Positions 18,583 to 28,431 of a stretch of DNA of 64,000 nt are shown in pieces (position 1 is the stretch's first letter; every line of letters starts with the position of its first letter). Source of the DNA: Achromobacter animicus (GTDB taxonomy: Bacteria; Pseudomonadota; Gammaproteobacteria; Burkholderiales; Burkholderiaceae_B); assembly GCF_902859585.1 (NCBI RefSeq), contig NZ_CADIJM010000001.1, positions 124,001-188,000 of the forward strand, written 5' to 3'. A model generated the notes under the pieces. That model saw only the letters and a program-made list of their open reading frames with translations. It did not search any database and had not been told where the DNA came from. Made by a program: the position numbers and the translations under genes.

Positions 18583-19566
18583 CTACTTGGCCATCAACCC
18601 CAGGTTTTCGATCAATGCCTTTTCCTTGACGAAGGTGGCCTGCGCCCAGGCCTTGTAGTCCTCGCTGCTGCGGTAGGCCGGTTCCTGATTGAGCTGCTTC
18701 ATGACGTCAATGCTGGCCTGGTCGAACAGCGCCTTCTTGAACGCGTCATGCAGGATCTTCACGACCGCCGGGTCCATGCCCTTCGGACCGGCCAGACCAT
18801 ACGGCGACGTGGACACGACCTTGTAGCCCAGCTCTTGCGCGGTCGGCACGTCGGGCCACCGCGTGGTGCGCTTCTCGCCAAAGGTGACCAGCAGGCGCAT
18901 CTTGCCGGAATCGACGAACTGGTCCCAACCGGTGGCGTCGCTCTGCGCCATGACATGGCCGCCCAGCAGCGCCTGCTGCATGTCGGCGTTGCCCTTGAAC
19001 GGCACGTGGTTGAGCTTGACGTTGGCGTTGATGGCGATCTCTTCGATGATCAAATGCGGCGACGAGCCAATGCCGGTCGAGCCGTAATCGATCTTGCCGG
19101 GCGCCTTGCGCGCCGCCTCGATGTACTCGTTGAAGGTCTTGTACGGCGAATCGGAGCGCACCGTGAAGCCGAAGGTATAGCCCGACAGGCCCAGGATGAA
19201 GGTGAAATCGTTGATCGGATCCCAGCTGCTTTTCTGCATGTAGGGCATGCGCAGCATCGCCAGCGTGTACAGCGCGATGGTGTAGCCGTCCGGCTTGGCC
19301 GTCTTGGCCATGGTCGCCGTGCCCAGCGTGCCGCCGGCGCCTGGCCGGTTTTCCACGATGACGGGCTGGCCCAAGTGTTTCGAGGCGTCCTGCGCCACGA
19401 TCCGCAGGTGGCGGTCGGTGGATCCGCCGGCCGGGAAGGGCACGATCAGGGTGATGGGCTTGGTGGGAAAGTCCGTCTGGGCGCTGGCGGAAAAGGGCAA
19501 CGCGGCGCTTGCCAGCGTGAGCGTCAGGGCGGCGAGGACAGCGCGTCGCAGGGGAAGTCGGTTCAT
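18583..19566 (-). CDS. Bug-family (TctC-like) periplasmic binding protein
   Basis: 327 aa with a signal peptide (1-29, ending SASA). The hallmark PITLIVPFPAGGSTDRHLR and [11 protein letters not shown] follow. AGGAG precedes the ATG by 9 bp. It is the last gene of the beta-oxidation operon (48 bp after the acyl-CoA ligase), implying that the ligand is the organic acid activated by that ligase. No TctAB permease is nearby. Confidence 0.88.
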   Translation of the reverse strand: MNRLPLRRAVLAALTLTLASAALPFSASAQTDFPTKPITLIVPFPAGGSTDRHLRIVAQDASKHLGQPVIVENRPGAGGTLGTATMAKTAKPDGYTIALYTLAMLRMPYMQKSSWDPINDFTFILGLSGYTFGFTVRSDSPYKTFNEYIEAARKAPGKIDYGSTGIGSSPHLIIEEIAINANVKLNHVPFKGNADMQQALLGGHVMAQSDATGWDQFVDSGKMRLLVTFGEKRTTRWPDVPTAQELGYKVVSTSPYGLAGPKGMDPAVVKILHDAFKKALFDQASIDVMKQLNQEPAYRSSEDYKAWAQATFVKEKALIENLGLMAK

Positions 19567-19614
19567 ATTGTTTGTCTCCTGGTGGTTTGCCTGATGGTTG
19601 TTATGGGCGGCCGG

Positions 19615-21543
19615 TCAGTCGCGCAAGTCGACCTTGACGGGCAGCCGGGACAGCGCTTCGCGCAGCTGGGCTTTCAGCGGCGCGGGCGCACCGGCGCCGG
19701 CTTCTACGGCGACATCCGGTTGCGCATCGGCCAGCACGCGGAAGACGGGATCGTCTTGCGCGCGGCCAGCCGTTTGCAGGGTGCGCGCCACCACGGCCTC
19801 GACCGACACGGCGGTCGCCAGGCGGCGCAAATCGGGTTTGTAGATCTTGCCCACGTTGGTCATCGGCATGGTCTCCAGCACGACGACCCGCTTGGGCCGT
19901 GCGGGGCCTTCGTCCACGTGCTCAGCGGCGTAAGCCACCAATTCCGCCTCGGTCACCTCGCTGCCTTCGGCCAGCGTGACGAAGGCGATGGGCAATTCGC
20001 CCGCGTAGGCATCGGGGGCGCCGACCGCCGCGCAAAGCTGCACCGCCGGGTGTCTGGCAAGCGCGTCCTCGATAGTCTTGGGGTCGATGTTGTGGCCGCC
20101 GCGGATGATCAGGTCCTTGGCGCGGCCCTGCAGATGCAGGCGGCCTTCGGCATCCATCAGGCCGACGTCGCCGCTGATGAGCCAGCCGTCTTCGGTGAAG
20201 GCGCGCGCGGTGTCATCGGGGTCCAGAAAACCGGGGATGACGTTCGGCGCCTTGATCAGCACCATGCCCGGCGTGCCGGGCGGCAGATCGCGCGCGGGCT
20301 GGCCCGCGGGCATGTCCAGGCTGACGATGCGGATTTGCACATATGGCAGCGGGAACCCCACGCAGTTGACGGGGAATTCGCAGCCGGGGGGCGAGATCGA
20401 GGTGATGCCCGCCATTTCGGTCATGCCCAGGCTTTCGCTGACGTGCAGGCCGAAGAGGCGCTTGAAGCGCGCGGCCAGTTCGGCGGGCAGGGGCGCGGCG
20501 CCGGTGCGGCAGTAACGGAGCGATGAAATGTCGGCGCCGGCCAACGGCACCTCCGCCAACGCGGCCAGGATGGTCGGCACGCCCTGCAGCGACGTTGCAC
20601 GGTGCTTTTCGACAAGGCGCCAGTAATTGCGCAGCACGTCGCGGTTGCGCAGCAGCAGGGTGGTGGGAATGACGGTTTCGACGCCGGACGACAACGCCGC
20701 CAGCGATGCCGGCAGCACGCCCGCCACATGAAACAGCGGATAGCCATTGATGACCACGTCGCCGGGACCTGCGTTTTGCAGCTGCACGGCCGCCCAGGCG
20801 GAAAACACCTGGTTGGCGTGCGTGTGGATCGCCAGCTTGGGCGCGCCCGTGGTGCCGCCCGTGTGGAAGTAGGCCGCCACGTCGCTGGCGCGGATGACGC
20901 GTTCGCTGACCAGCCGGTCTGAAGGCTGGGCCGCACGCGCGGCATTGAAATCCAGCGCGAAGTCCGGCAGCGCGGGGCGGTTCGCTTCGGCTTCATGCCA
21001 CGGCGCTACGCGCAACAGCGACTTCAGGGTCGGCACGCGCTCCATCAGACGCAGCGCCTTGGACCACGAGCCACACTCCACGTCGGATCCATAGGCGATC
21101 AGCGCCTTGGCGCCGGCCGTCGTCATCAGCGATGCCAGCTTGTCTTCGGTGAGCAGCGGATTGAGCGGTTGAACAATGCCGGCCGCCTCGCCGCCCCAGA
21201 GGGCAAGGTGGTATTCCAGGCAGCCGGGCAGCAGCACGCCCACGGCGTCGCCTTCCCGGATGCCCAGGCTGTGCAGCAGGTTGGCGGTCTGGTGGATGCC
21301 GGCCAGCAGGTCCTGATAGGTCCAGCTGATGGCGTCGTCGGCGGGGTCCGCGCTGCGCAGGAAGGTCAGCGCGCGCCGTTCGCCAAACGCGGCCGCGGAA
21401 TTGCAGAAGATCTCGTAGGTGCTTTGCACCGTCAGCGTTTCTTCCAGCGGCCGCGCCTGCAGCCGCTGGACGTCCTGCGCAGTACGCACGGGGAAGGGCG
21501 CGGCGAAGGGGCGGGAGAGGGTGGCGGAACGGGATTCGATCAT
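19615..21543 (-). CDS. Acyl-CoA synthetase (AMP-forming)
   Basis: 642 aa adenylating enzyme that activates a carboxylic acid to its CoA thioester. Motifs in order: P-loop HTGGTTGAPK near residue 230, SLGMTEMAG near 375, GDVGLMDAEGRLHLQGR near 460 and C-terminal catalytic Lys in KIYKPDLR near 585. The start at 21541-21543 lies 16 bp after the preceding stop; a longer in-frame reading would overlap that gene. The co-operonic dehydrogenases and thiolase identify it as the entry step of a beta-oxidation pathway. Chain length or aromatic specificity is not evident. Confidence 0.88.
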   Translation of the reverse strand: MIESRSATLSRPFAAPFPVRTAQDVQRLQARPLEETLTVQSTYEIFCNSAAAFGERRALTFLRSADPADDAISWTYQDLLAGIHQTANLLHSLGIREGDAVGVLLPGCLEYHLALWGGEAAGIVQPLNPLLTEDKLASLMTTAGAKALIAYGSDVECGSWSKALRLMERVPTLKSLLRVAPWHEAEANRPALPDFALDFNAARAAQPSDRLVSERVIRASDVAAYFHTGGTTGAPKLAIHTHANQVFSAWAAVQLQNAGPGDVVINGYPLFHVAGVLPASLAALSSGVETVIPTTLLLRNRDVLRNYWRLVEKHRATSLQGVPTILAALAEVPLAGADISSLRYCRTGAAPLPAELAARFKRLFGLHVSESLGMTEMAGITSISPPGCEFPVNCVGFPLPYVQIRIVSLDMPAGQPARDLPPGTPGMVLIKAPNVIPGFLDPDDTARAFTEDGWLISGDVGLMDAEGRLHLQGRAKDLIIRGGHNIDPKTIEDALARHPAVQLCAAVGAPDAYAGELPIAFVTLAEGSEVTEAELVAYAAEHVDEGPARPKRVVVLETMPMTNVGKIYKPDLRRLATAVSVEAVVARTLQTAGRAQDDPVFRVLADAQPDVAVEAGAGAPAPLKAQLREALSRLPVKVDLRD

Positions 21544-21559
21544 GGCCGTGCGTCCGCGT

Positions 21560-22693
21560 TCATGCCTGCCCCAGCGCAATGTAGCGGCGCAGGTGGTGGT
21601 CTTCGTCGCCCAATTGATGGTCGATCATGACCAGGCGCTTGGCGTAGTGCGCCAGCGGCAACTCCCAGGTCATGCCGATGCCGCCATGCAGCTGGATGCA
21701 TTCTTCGGCCACCAGCGTGCCGATGCGCCCGATGGTGACCTTGGCGGCCGACAGCGCGCGTTCGCGCGTGACACGGTCGGGATGGTCGACGGCGGCGGCC
21801 GCGTTGATGACGGCCGAGCGCGCCTGTTCGATCTCCAGCAGCACGTCGGCCATGCGATGCTGCAAGGCCTGGAAGCTGCCGAGCGGTGCGCCAAACTGGC
21901 GGCGCGTGCGCAGGTATTCCAGCGTGGCATCGCGCGCGCAGTCCATGGCGCCGACGGCCTCCGCGCACAGCGCCAGGATGCCGCGTCCCACGGCGCGCTC
22001 CAGCAGCGGGTAACCGGCGTCCGCCTCGCCCAGCAACGCGCCGGGTCCAAGCTGCACGTTGTCCAGCACCAGCTCCGCGGCGCGCCCGCCGTCGATCAGT
22101 CCGTAGCCCCGCAGGCTCAGGCCGGGCATGGCCTGGGTCACCAGAAAGAGGCTGATGCCGGCCTCATCGTCATCAGCGCCCGACGTACGCGCCGACACCA
22201 GGAATAGATCCGCGTATTCGCCCGCGTAGACGACCGCCTTGGCGCCATTGAGCACCCAGCCGTCGGCGCTGCGTTGCGCACGCGCCTGCACCTGGTTGAG
22301 GTCGTACCCGGATTGCGGCTCGGCGTGGGCCAGCGCGGCGGTCAGGCTGCCGGCGATCAGGCCTTCCAATGCCTCGCGCTGATCCGGCGTGCCCTTTGAT
22401 GCGATCGCGCTGCCCACCATCACCGCATCCAGGAAGGGTTCCACGACCATGCCGCGGCCCAGCGCTTCAAAGACGACAGAGATGTCAAAGCCCGCGCCGC
22501 CCAGCCCGCCGTCCGCCTCGGTGAACAGCGCGCCGATGGCGCCCAGCTCTGCGTAGCGTTGCCAGAATTCAGGGCTGTACCCCTGCGGCGATTCGGCGTG
22601 GCGCATGCGGGTGGCAAAGTCGTATTGCTCGGCGACAAAGCGGCGCAGCATGTCCGAGAGCATGCGCCGGTCTTCGGTATGTTCGAAATTCAT
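21560..22693 (-). CDS. Acyl-CoA dehydrogenase (subunit/paralogue A)
   Basis: 377 aa FAD-dependent enzyme. It has an N-terminal helical domain (MNFEHTEDRRMLSDMLRRFV), a middle beta domain and a C-terminal helical domain with QLHGGIGMTWELPLAH. The catalytic base expected near that last motif is not clearly a Glu in the usual place. Many such genes occur in pairs in Burkholderiales and form heteromers (FadE-type alpha2beta2), in which only one subunit carries the full active site. The gap to the second dehydrogenase is 9 bp. Confidence 0.85.
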   Translation of the reverse strand: MNFEHTEDRRMLSDMLRRFVAEQYDFATRMRHAESPQGYSPEFWQRYAELGAIGALFTEADGGLGGAGFDISVVFEALGRGMVVEPFLDAVMVGSAIASKGTPDQREALEGLIAGSLTAALAHAEPQSGYDLNQVQARAQRSADGWVLNGAKAVVYAGEYADLFLVSARTSGADDDEAGISLFLVTQAMPGLSLRGYGLIDGGRAAELVLDNVQLGPGALLGEADAGYPLLERAVGRGILALCAEAVGAMDCARDATLEYLRTRRQFGAPLGSFQALQHRMADVLLEIEQARSAVINAAAAVDHPDRVTRERALSAAKVTIGRIGTLVAEECIQLHGGIGMTWELPLAHYAKRLVMIDHQLGDEDHHLRRYIALGQA

Positions 22694-22702
22694 GGCCAGC
22701 CC

Positions 22703-23899
22703 TTACAGTCCCAGGATCATCTTGGAGATGATGTTCTTCTGGATTTCATTGGAGCCGCCGAAGATCGACAGCTTGCGGTTGTTGAAGTACTGCGCCGCGG
22801 CGCTGTTGGCGCCGTCCGGGCCGATGGGCGGCAAGTCGTAGCCGTCGTGCAGCGCCTCGGGCACGAAGGGGCGCGCGTACGGGCCCATGGCGCGGCGGTT
22901 CAAGGCGCTGATCTCCTGGCGGATCTGCGTGCCGCGGATCTTCAGCATCGAACTCTCCGCGCCGGGCGCGCCACCGCCGGCCACGGCCGCGACCACGCGC
23001 AGGTTGGTCGTGCGCATGTTGGCCAGCTCGATCTCAACGCGCGCCAGCCGCGCGGCAAAATCCGGGTCTTCGGTCAGCGGGCGGCCATGCCGTTTCTGGC
23101 TCGCGGCCACGGCCTTCAGGCGTTCCAGCGCGGCCGTGGACTGGCCCACGCCCGCAATGTTGGTGCGCTCATAGGTCAGCAGATATTTGGCGCACGTCCA
23201 GCCGCGGTTCTCTTCGCCCACCAGGTTTTCGACGGGCACGCGCACGTCCGAGAAGAACACTTCATTGACTTCGTGTTCACCGTCCAGCGTGATGATGGGG
23301 CGCACTTCGATGCCCGGGCTGTTCATGTCGATCAGGAGAAAGCTGATGCCTTCCTGGCGCCGGCCTTCCTGCGAGGTCCGCACCAGGCAGAAGATCATGT
23401 TGGCGTACTGGCCCAGCGTGGTCCACGTCTTCTGGCCGTTGACGACGTAGCTGTCGCCATCGCGCACGGCGGTGGTTTTCAGCGATGCCAGGTCCGAGCC
23501 CGCGCCGGGTTCGGAGTAGCCCTGGCACCACCAGTCCGAGCCGTCGAGAATACGAGGCAGCCAGTAACGGCGCTGCGCCTCGGTGCCGTACTTGATCAGC
23601 ACGGGCCCCAGCATGCTCAGGCCGAACGGCACGATGCGCGGGGCGTTGGCCAGTGCGCATTCGTTGTCGAAAATGTACTTCTGCGCGGCCGTCCAGCCGG
23701 TGCCGCCGTATTCCTCGGGCCAGTGCGTGGCCAGCCAGCCTTGCGCGTTCAGGATCGCGTGCCATTCGGTCATGTCGTCACGCGTCAGCAGCTTGCCTTC
23801 GCCAACTTTGTCCGCCAGACGCCGGGGCAGCCTGGCGTCCAGAAAGGCGCGCACTTCGTCGCGGAAGGCGATTTCTTCGGGGGTGAATTCCAGATCCAT
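22703..23899 (-). CDS. Acyl-CoA dehydrogenase (subunit/paralogue B)
   Basis: 398 aa. MDLEFTPEEIAFRDEVRAFL opens the N-terminal helical domain. QGYSEPGAGSDLASL and VVNGQKTWTT (FAD/substrate contacts) lie in the middle, and FGGSNEIQKNIISKMILGL at the C-terminus is the family's closing signature. Together with the adjacent paralogue it should catalyse alpha,beta-desaturation of an acyl-CoA, passing electrons to ETF. It is separated from the thiolase gene by 9 bp. Confidence 0.88.
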   Translation of the reverse strand: MDLEFTPEEIAFRDEVRAFLDARLPRRLADKVGEGKLLTRDDMTEWHAILNAQGWLATHWPEEYGGTGWTAAQKYIFDNECALANAPRIVPFGLSMLGPVLIKYGTEAQRRYWLPRILDGSDWWCQGYSEPGAGSDLASLKTTAVRDGDSYVVNGQKTWTTLGQYANMIFCLVRTSQEGRRQEGISFLLIDMNSPGIEVRPIITLDGEHEVNEVFFSDVRVPVENLVGEENRGWTCAKYLLTYERTNIAGVGQSTAALERLKAVAASQKRHGRPLTEDPDFAARLARVEIELANMRTTNLRVVAAVAGGGAPGAESSMLKIRGTQIRQEISALNRRAMGPYARPFVPEALHDGYDLPPIGPDGANSAAAQYFNNRKLSIFGGSNEIQKNIISKMILGL

Positions 23900-23908
23900 G
23901 CGGGTCTC

Positions 23909-25090
23909 TCAGTAAATTTCAAACAGGCCGGCCGCGCCCATGCCGCCGCCGATGCACATCGTGACGACGGCGTAGCGGGCGCCGCGGCGGCGGCCTTCGA
24001 TCAGGACGTGGCCAGCCAGCCGCGCGCCGGTCACGCCGAAGGGGTGACCCAGCGCAATGGAACCGCCGTCCACGTTCAGGCGGTCCATGGGGATGCCCAG
24101 CTTTTCCTGGCAATACAGGGCCTGCGAGGCGAATGCCTCGTTCAGTTCCCACAGGTCGATGTCCTGCACTTTCAAGCCGTGGCGCGCCAGCAGCTTGGGC
24201 ACTGCGTAAACCGGGCCGATGCCCATTTCGTCCGGCTCGCAGCCGGCGATGGCAAGGCCGCGGAACGCGCCCAGCGGACGGATGCCGGCGCGCTGTGCCT
24301 CGGCCGCTTCCATCAGCACGCAGGCGGCCGCGCCGTCGGACAACTGCGAGGCATTGCCCGCCGTGACGAACTGGCCTTCGCCGCGCACGGGCGCCAGGCC
24401 GGCCAGCGCCTCGTAAGTCGTGCCGGGACGGTTGCAGGTGTCCTTGTCCACCGTCACTTCGCGTTCGGTGACGGCGCCGGTGGCGCGGTCCGTGACGGAC
24501 ATGGTGGTGGTGACCGGAATGATTTCCTCGCGGTAGCGGCCCGCCGCTTGCGCGGCCTCGGTGCGCGCCTGGCTTTGCGCGGCAAAGCGGTCCTGCGCCT
24601 CGCGGCTGATGCCGTAGCGGGCAGCCACGATGTCGGCGGTCTCGATCATGGGCAGATAGAGCTCGGGCTTGTTGGCGACGATCCACGGGTCCATGCCGCT
24701 GACGCCATCGTCGCGGGTGCGGATCTGCGACACCAGCTCGACGCCGCCCGCAATCACGGCGGGCGCGCCGTCCATTACGATGCGGCTCGCGGCCGACGCG
24801 ATCGCCTGCAGGCCGGATGCGCAATAGCGGTTGATGGTGGCGCCGCCGACGCTGACGGGCAGCTCCGCGCGGATCACGGCCTGGCGGCCGATGTTGCGCC
24901 CGGTGGCGCCTTCCGGATAGCCGCAGCCGATGAACGCGTCTTCGATCAGCGCGGGGTCGATGCCGGCGCGGTCCACGGCGGCACGCACGGCGTGCGCGGC
25001 CAACGTGGGCCCGGCAATCAGGGTGAATTCGCCGCGCCCCGCCTTGGTAATGGGGGTGCGGGCAGTGGAAACGATGACGGCTTCACGCAT
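23909..25090 (-). CDS. Acetyl-CoA C-acyltransferase (thiolase)
   Basis: 393 aa. The nucleophilic Cys is in [10 protein letters not shown] (about residue 89). The catalytic His is in [12 protein letters not shown] (about 350) and the second Cys in [10 protein letters not shown] (about 380), so all three are present. It cleaves 3-oxoacyl-CoA to acetyl-CoA and a shortened acyl-CoA. It lies 24 bp after the bifunctional hydratase/dehydrogenase, which completes the beta-oxidation spiral within one operon. Confidence 0.92.
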   Translation of the reverse strand: MREAVIVSTARTPITKAGRGEFTLIAGPTLAAHAVRAAVDRAGIDPALIEDAFIGCGYPEGATGRNIGRQAVIRAELPVSVGGATINRYCASGLQAIASAASRIVMDGAPAVIAGGVELVSQIRTRDDGVSGMDPWIVANKPELYLPMIETADIVAARYGISREAQDRFAAQSQARTEAAQAAGRYREEIIPVTTTMSVTDRATGAVTEREVTVDKDTCNRPGTTYEALAGLAPVRGEGQFVTAGNASQLSDGAAACVLMEAAEAQRAGIRPLGAFRGLAIAGCEPDEMGIGPVYAVPKLLARHGLKVQDIDLWELNEAFASQALYCQEKLGIPMDRLNVDGGSIALGHPFGVTGARLAGHVLIEGRRRGARYAVVTMCIGGGMGAAGLFEIY

Positions 25091-25114
25091 GAGAGTTCCT
25101 AGGATGAATTCGGA

Positions 25115-27235
25115 TCAGGCGGCGTTCAGGCTGCCGAAGGTGCGGCCGGACTCGGCCAGTTCCACGAGCAGCGGCGACGGCTTCCAGAACGCGGGGTCTT
25201 CCTTCGCATAGCTGCGGATGTCGGCAAGAATGCTTTGCAGGCCCACGCTGTCGGCGTAGTGCATCGGGCCGCCGCGGTGGCGCGGAAAGCCATAGCCGGA
25301 CAGGAACACGACGTCGATGTCGGACGGGCGCAGCGCGATGCCCTGGTGCAGCACGTTCGCCGCTTCGTTGACCATCGCGGCCAGGTAGCGGCGCAGGATG
25401 TCTTCCTGCGTGAACGGCCGCGGCGTGACGCCGGCGCGGCGGCGTTCTTCGTCGATGATGGCAAGCACTTCCGGGTCCGGCGTGCCCTGGCGCGCGCCGT
25501 CGGGGTACAGATAAAAGCCGCGGCCGGTCTTCTGACCAAACCAGCCGCGCTCGCAGAGGCGATCAGGAATCTGCACGTAGCGCAGCGCCGGGTCGCGCGT
25601 GGCGGCGCGGCGTTTGCGCGTCGCCCAGCCGATGTCTCCGCCGGCCAGATCGGCCATCTGGTACGGACCCATCGGATAGCCAAACGCGCGTATGGCGGCG
25701 TCGATGTCATAAGGCGAGGCGCCATCCTCCATCATCATGTCCGCCGCCTGCCGATGCACGGCCAGGATGCGGTTGCCGATGAAGCCATCGCACACGCCCG
25801 CGCGCACGGGAATCTTGCGCAGCCGGCGCGCCAGCTCGAAGCCGGTTGCCACGGTGTCCGGCGCGGTGTGGCGGCCGACGACGATCTCCATGAGCTTCAT
25901 GATGTTGGCCGGCGAGAAGAAGTGCAGCCCCAACACGTCGGCCGGTCCGCGCGTCGCTTCGGCGATGCGGTCCACATCCAGGTAAGAGGTGTTGGTGGCC
26001 AGCACGGCGCCAGGCTTGGCAACGCGATCCAGTTGCGCGAAGACGGCCTGCTTGACGGCCATGTCCTCGAACACGGCTTCGATGATGAGGTCGGCCTCGC
26101 CCAGCGCGTCATAGCTGGTGGCGCCGGTGTAGCGCGCCATGCGCGATGCGCGGTCGTCGGCGGTGATCCGGCCTTTCTTGACCAGCAGGTCGTACACCTG
26201 CTCGACGCGCGCGCGGCCACGTGCCAGCGCGGCCTCGTCCTGTTCCACCATCACGACCGGCAGGCCCGCATCGAGCACGGCCACGGCAATGCCCGCGCCC
26301 ATCGTGCCGCCGCCGACGATGCCCACGCGCTCAAGCCGGCGCGAGCGCGCTTCCTTCAGCTCGGGAATCTTGGCGGTTTCGCGCTCGGCAAAAAACGCGT
26401 GGACCAGCGCCGCGCGCTGCGGGCTGTCCAGGCATTGCAGGAAGAGCGCGCGCTCGATGCGCAGGCCTTCGTCGAAGGGCTGTTCAATGGCTGCGCGCAC
26501 CGCGTCGACGATCTTTGCAGGCGAATACAGGCCGCGGGTGGTAGCGGCGACGCGTTCGGCGGCGGCATCCACCACCGCCAGTTGCGCTTGCCGGTCTGAA
26601 AGAGCCTCGGCCGCATCGCGCGTGCGGCGCGGGCCGGCGTTCAGCGCCAGCAGTTCGCGCGTGTAGGCAAGGCCTGCGTCCAGCGCATCCTCCTCTGCGG
26701 ACAGCACGTCGACCAGCCCCGAAGCCAGGGCGGCTTCGGCGGGCAAGTGCTTGCCGGTCAGCATCAGGTCCAGCGCGGCTAGTGCGCCCATGAGGCGCGG
26801 CGCGCGCTGCGTGCCGCCCGCGCCGGGCAACAGGCCCAGGTTCACTTCGGGCAGGCCCAGCTTGGCAGTGGCCAGCGCCACGCGATAGTGCGCCGCCAAG
26901 GCAATCTCCAGCCCGCCGCCCAGCGTTGCGCCGTGCAGCGCCGCCACGACGGGCTTGGCGCTGGCTTCGATCTGGTTGCATAGGTCGGGCAGCAGGGGCG
27001 GTTGCGGCGGCTTGCCGAACTCGCGGATGTCTGCGCCCGCGATAAAGTTCTTGCCAGCGCCCATCAGCAAGATCGCGCGGACCCGCGCGTCCGTCTGCGC
27101 CTGTGTGATGGCGTCGGACAGGTCTCGACGCACGGCGGCGCTCAGTGCATTCACGGGGGGATGGTCGATGACGATGACCAGAATGTCTTCGTAGCGGCGC
27201 GTCTGGGCCGCGCCGGTGCTTGCGCTGTCTGTCAT
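25115..27235 (-). CDS. Bifunctional enoyl-CoA hydratase/3-hydroxyacyl-CoA dehydrogenase (FadB/FadJ-like)
   Basis: 706 aa. The crotonase domain (1-190) has both active-site glutamates, in [13 protein letters not shown] and [17 protein letters not shown]. The NAD-binding domain (about 300-480) opens with [13 protein letters not shown], and two C-terminal 3HCDH domains follow. ATG 27233-27235 is preferred over a TTG 15 bp upstream because GGAG sits at proper spacing. It is the first gene of the leftward operon, behind a TTGTCA-N17-AAGAAT promoter. It hydrates and oxidises enoyl-CoA to 3-oxoacyl-CoA. Confidence 0.92.
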   Translation of the reverse strand: MTDSASTGAAQTRRYEDILVIVIDHPPVNALSAAVRRDLSDAITQAQTDARVRAILLMGAGKNFIAGADIREFGKPPQPPLLPDLCNQIEASAKPVVAALHGATLGGGLEIALAAHYRVALATAKLGLPEVNLGLLPGAGGTQRAPRLMGALAALDLMLTGKHLPAEAALASGLVDVLSAEEDALDAGLAYTRELLALNAGPRRTRDAAEALSDRQAQLAVVDAAAERVAATTRGLYSPAKIVDAVRAAIEQPFDEGLRIERALFLQCLDSPQRAALVHAFFAERETAKIPELKEARSRRLERVGIVGGGTMGAGIAVAVLDAGLPVVMVEQDEAALARGRARVEQVYDLLVKKGRITADDRASRMARYTGATSYDALGEADLIIEAVFEDMAVKQAVFAQLDRVAKPGAVLATNTSYLDVDRIAEATRGPADVLGLHFFSPANIMKLMEIVVGRHTAPDTVATGFELARRLRKIPVRAGVCDGFIGNRILAVHRQAADMMMEDGASPYDIDAAIRAFGYPMGPYQMADLAGGDIGWATRKRRAATRDPALRYVQIPDRLCERGWFGQKTGRGFYLYPDGARQGTPDPEVLAIIDEERRRAGVTPRPFTQEDILRRYLAAMVNEAANVLHQGIALRPSDIDVVFLSGYGFPRHRGGPMHYADSVGLQSILADIRSYAKEDPAFWKPSPLLVELAESGRTFGSLNAA

Positions 27236-27351
27236 GGACAGTGTCTCCAATGATGCTTCCTGCTCGCGCGCCGCGCCGGCATGCCGGTGCGCCGGCGCCT
27301 GGCGCGAACGGAGCCTTGGCGGGCCAGGGGTGGCCCGTCTCTTATGGCTTT

Positions 27352-27380
27352 ATTCTTTCGCAGCAAAGATGTCTTGACAA
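27352..27380 (-). promoter_or_regulatory. Putative sigma70 promoter of the beta-oxidation operon
   Basis: On the minus strand, TTGTCA (27375-27380) is followed after 17 bp by AAGAAT (27352-27357), about 117 bp upstream of the first start codon. Good spacing and reasonable hexamers. Confidence 0.4.
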
Positions 27381-27420
27381 TGACATCGATAATTGACACT
27401 ACGGATAAGAAAATTTGACA
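27374..27420. repeat. Three TTGACA direct repeats in the LysR/beta-oxidation divergent region
   Basis: Exact TTGACA hexamers occur at 27374-27379, 27393-27398 and 27415-27420 (periods 19 and 22 bp). They overlap the leftward -35 and end 22 bp before the LysR start. Roughly two-helical-turn spacing suggests protein binding on one DNA face. They may be operator half-sites for the divergent LysR or alternative -35 elements. Confidence 0.35.
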
Positions 27421-27442
27421 ATGCACGGCAAGGAGCGCCGCC

Positions 27443-28375
27443 ATGGACACCAAATCCCTTACCCTGCTGGTCGAAATCCTGGACGCGGGCAATCTCAGCG
27501 AAGCCGCGCGCCGCCTGAAGATGACGCGCGCCAACGTCAGCTATCACCTGAGCCAATTGGAGCGTTCGGTCGGCATGCAGCTGGTGCGGCGCACGACGCG
27601 GCGCGTGGAACCCACCGAGATCGGCCTGAAGCTGTACAAGCACGGGCGCAGCATCCAGGATGAGCTCGCAGCCGCGCGCGAATCGATCGAAACTCTGGGC
27701 AAGACACCGCAGGGCAAGGTGCGCCTGAGCGTGCCCAGCGGCTACGGGCAGTTCGTGATGACGCCCTGGCTGCTTGAGTTCAAGAAAACCTATCCCGACA
27801 TCGTGCTGGACGTGCTGTTTGAAAACAGCGTCGAGGACCTGCTGCGCGACGAAGTCGACATTGCTGTGCGCATCATGTCCGAACCGCCGCAGCATCTGGT
27901 CGCGCGCGAACTCGGCCAGGTCCGCTACGTGGCCTGTGCGTCCAGGGACTACGCGGAAAGCCGCGGGCTTCCCCAGCGGCCCGAAGACCTGGCCGGCACG
28001 CCCGTCATCAGCGCCGCCGTGATCGGCCGGCCGCTGCGCCTGTCGGCGTACTACGGCGGGCAGCCCCGCCAGCATGTCGTCCTGGAACCCACCGTCATTT
28101 CCCGCAACTATGCCTTCCTGCGCGACGCCATCCGCGCGGGCCTGGGCGTCGGAGTGGTGCCGGATTATGTGGTGCACGAGGACATTGCGCGTGGCGAGCT
28201 TGTCCCCGCGCTGACCGATTGGCGCTTGAGCATTTTTGGGCGCGGCATGTATATGCTGTACATGCCCAATCGCCACCATCCGCGGGCGCTCGCAATGATC
28301 ATTGAATTCATCCTGGAGCGGGCGCAGCGGCAGCACGAGGGCGAGCCGGGTCTGCTGGCAATCAGCAGCGGCTGA
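27443..28375 (+). CDS. LysR-family transcriptional regulator
   Basis: 310 aa. The HTH is at 1-60 (LVEILDAGNLSEAARRLKM, RANVSYHLSQLERSVG), and the effector-binding domain runs from about 90 to 295. CAAGGAG precedes the ATG at 7-8 bp. It is divergent from the beta-oxidation operon, and the TTGACA array lies in the shared intergenic region, so it is the probable regulator of that operon. Subgroup resembles CrgA/DsdC-like short-tailed LysR proteins; inducer unknown. Confidence 0.88.
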   Translation: MDTKSLTLLVEILDAGNLSEAARRLKMTRANVSYHLSQLERSVGMQLVRRTTRRVEPTEIGLKLYKHGRSIQDELAAARESIETLGKTPQGKVRLSVPSGYGQFVMTPWLLEFKKTYPDIVLDVLFENSVEDLLRDEVDIAVRIMSEPPQHLVARELGQVRYVACASRDYAESRGLPQRPEDLAGTPVISAAVIGRPLRLSAYYGGQPRQHVVLEPTVISRNYAFLRDAIRAGLGVGVVPDYVVHEDIARGELVPALTDWRLSIFGRGMYMLYMPNRHHPRALAMIIEFILERAQRQHEGEPGLLAISSG

Positions 28376-28431
28376 ACCTGCCGGGCACGCAACTTGCTGA
28401 CGGCCTTCGCAAAACGGATGTGAGGGGAAAG

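Noticed and set aside
18442-20526. 694-codon plus-strand frame over the Bug and acyl-CoA ligase genes
   Set aside because: Antisense shadow of genes with complete family motifs.
22559-25102. 847-codon plus-strand frame over the acyl-CoA dehydrogenase and thiolase genes
   Set aside because: Low-complexity His/Gln/Arg/Gly-rich translation without domains, opposite clearly real genes.
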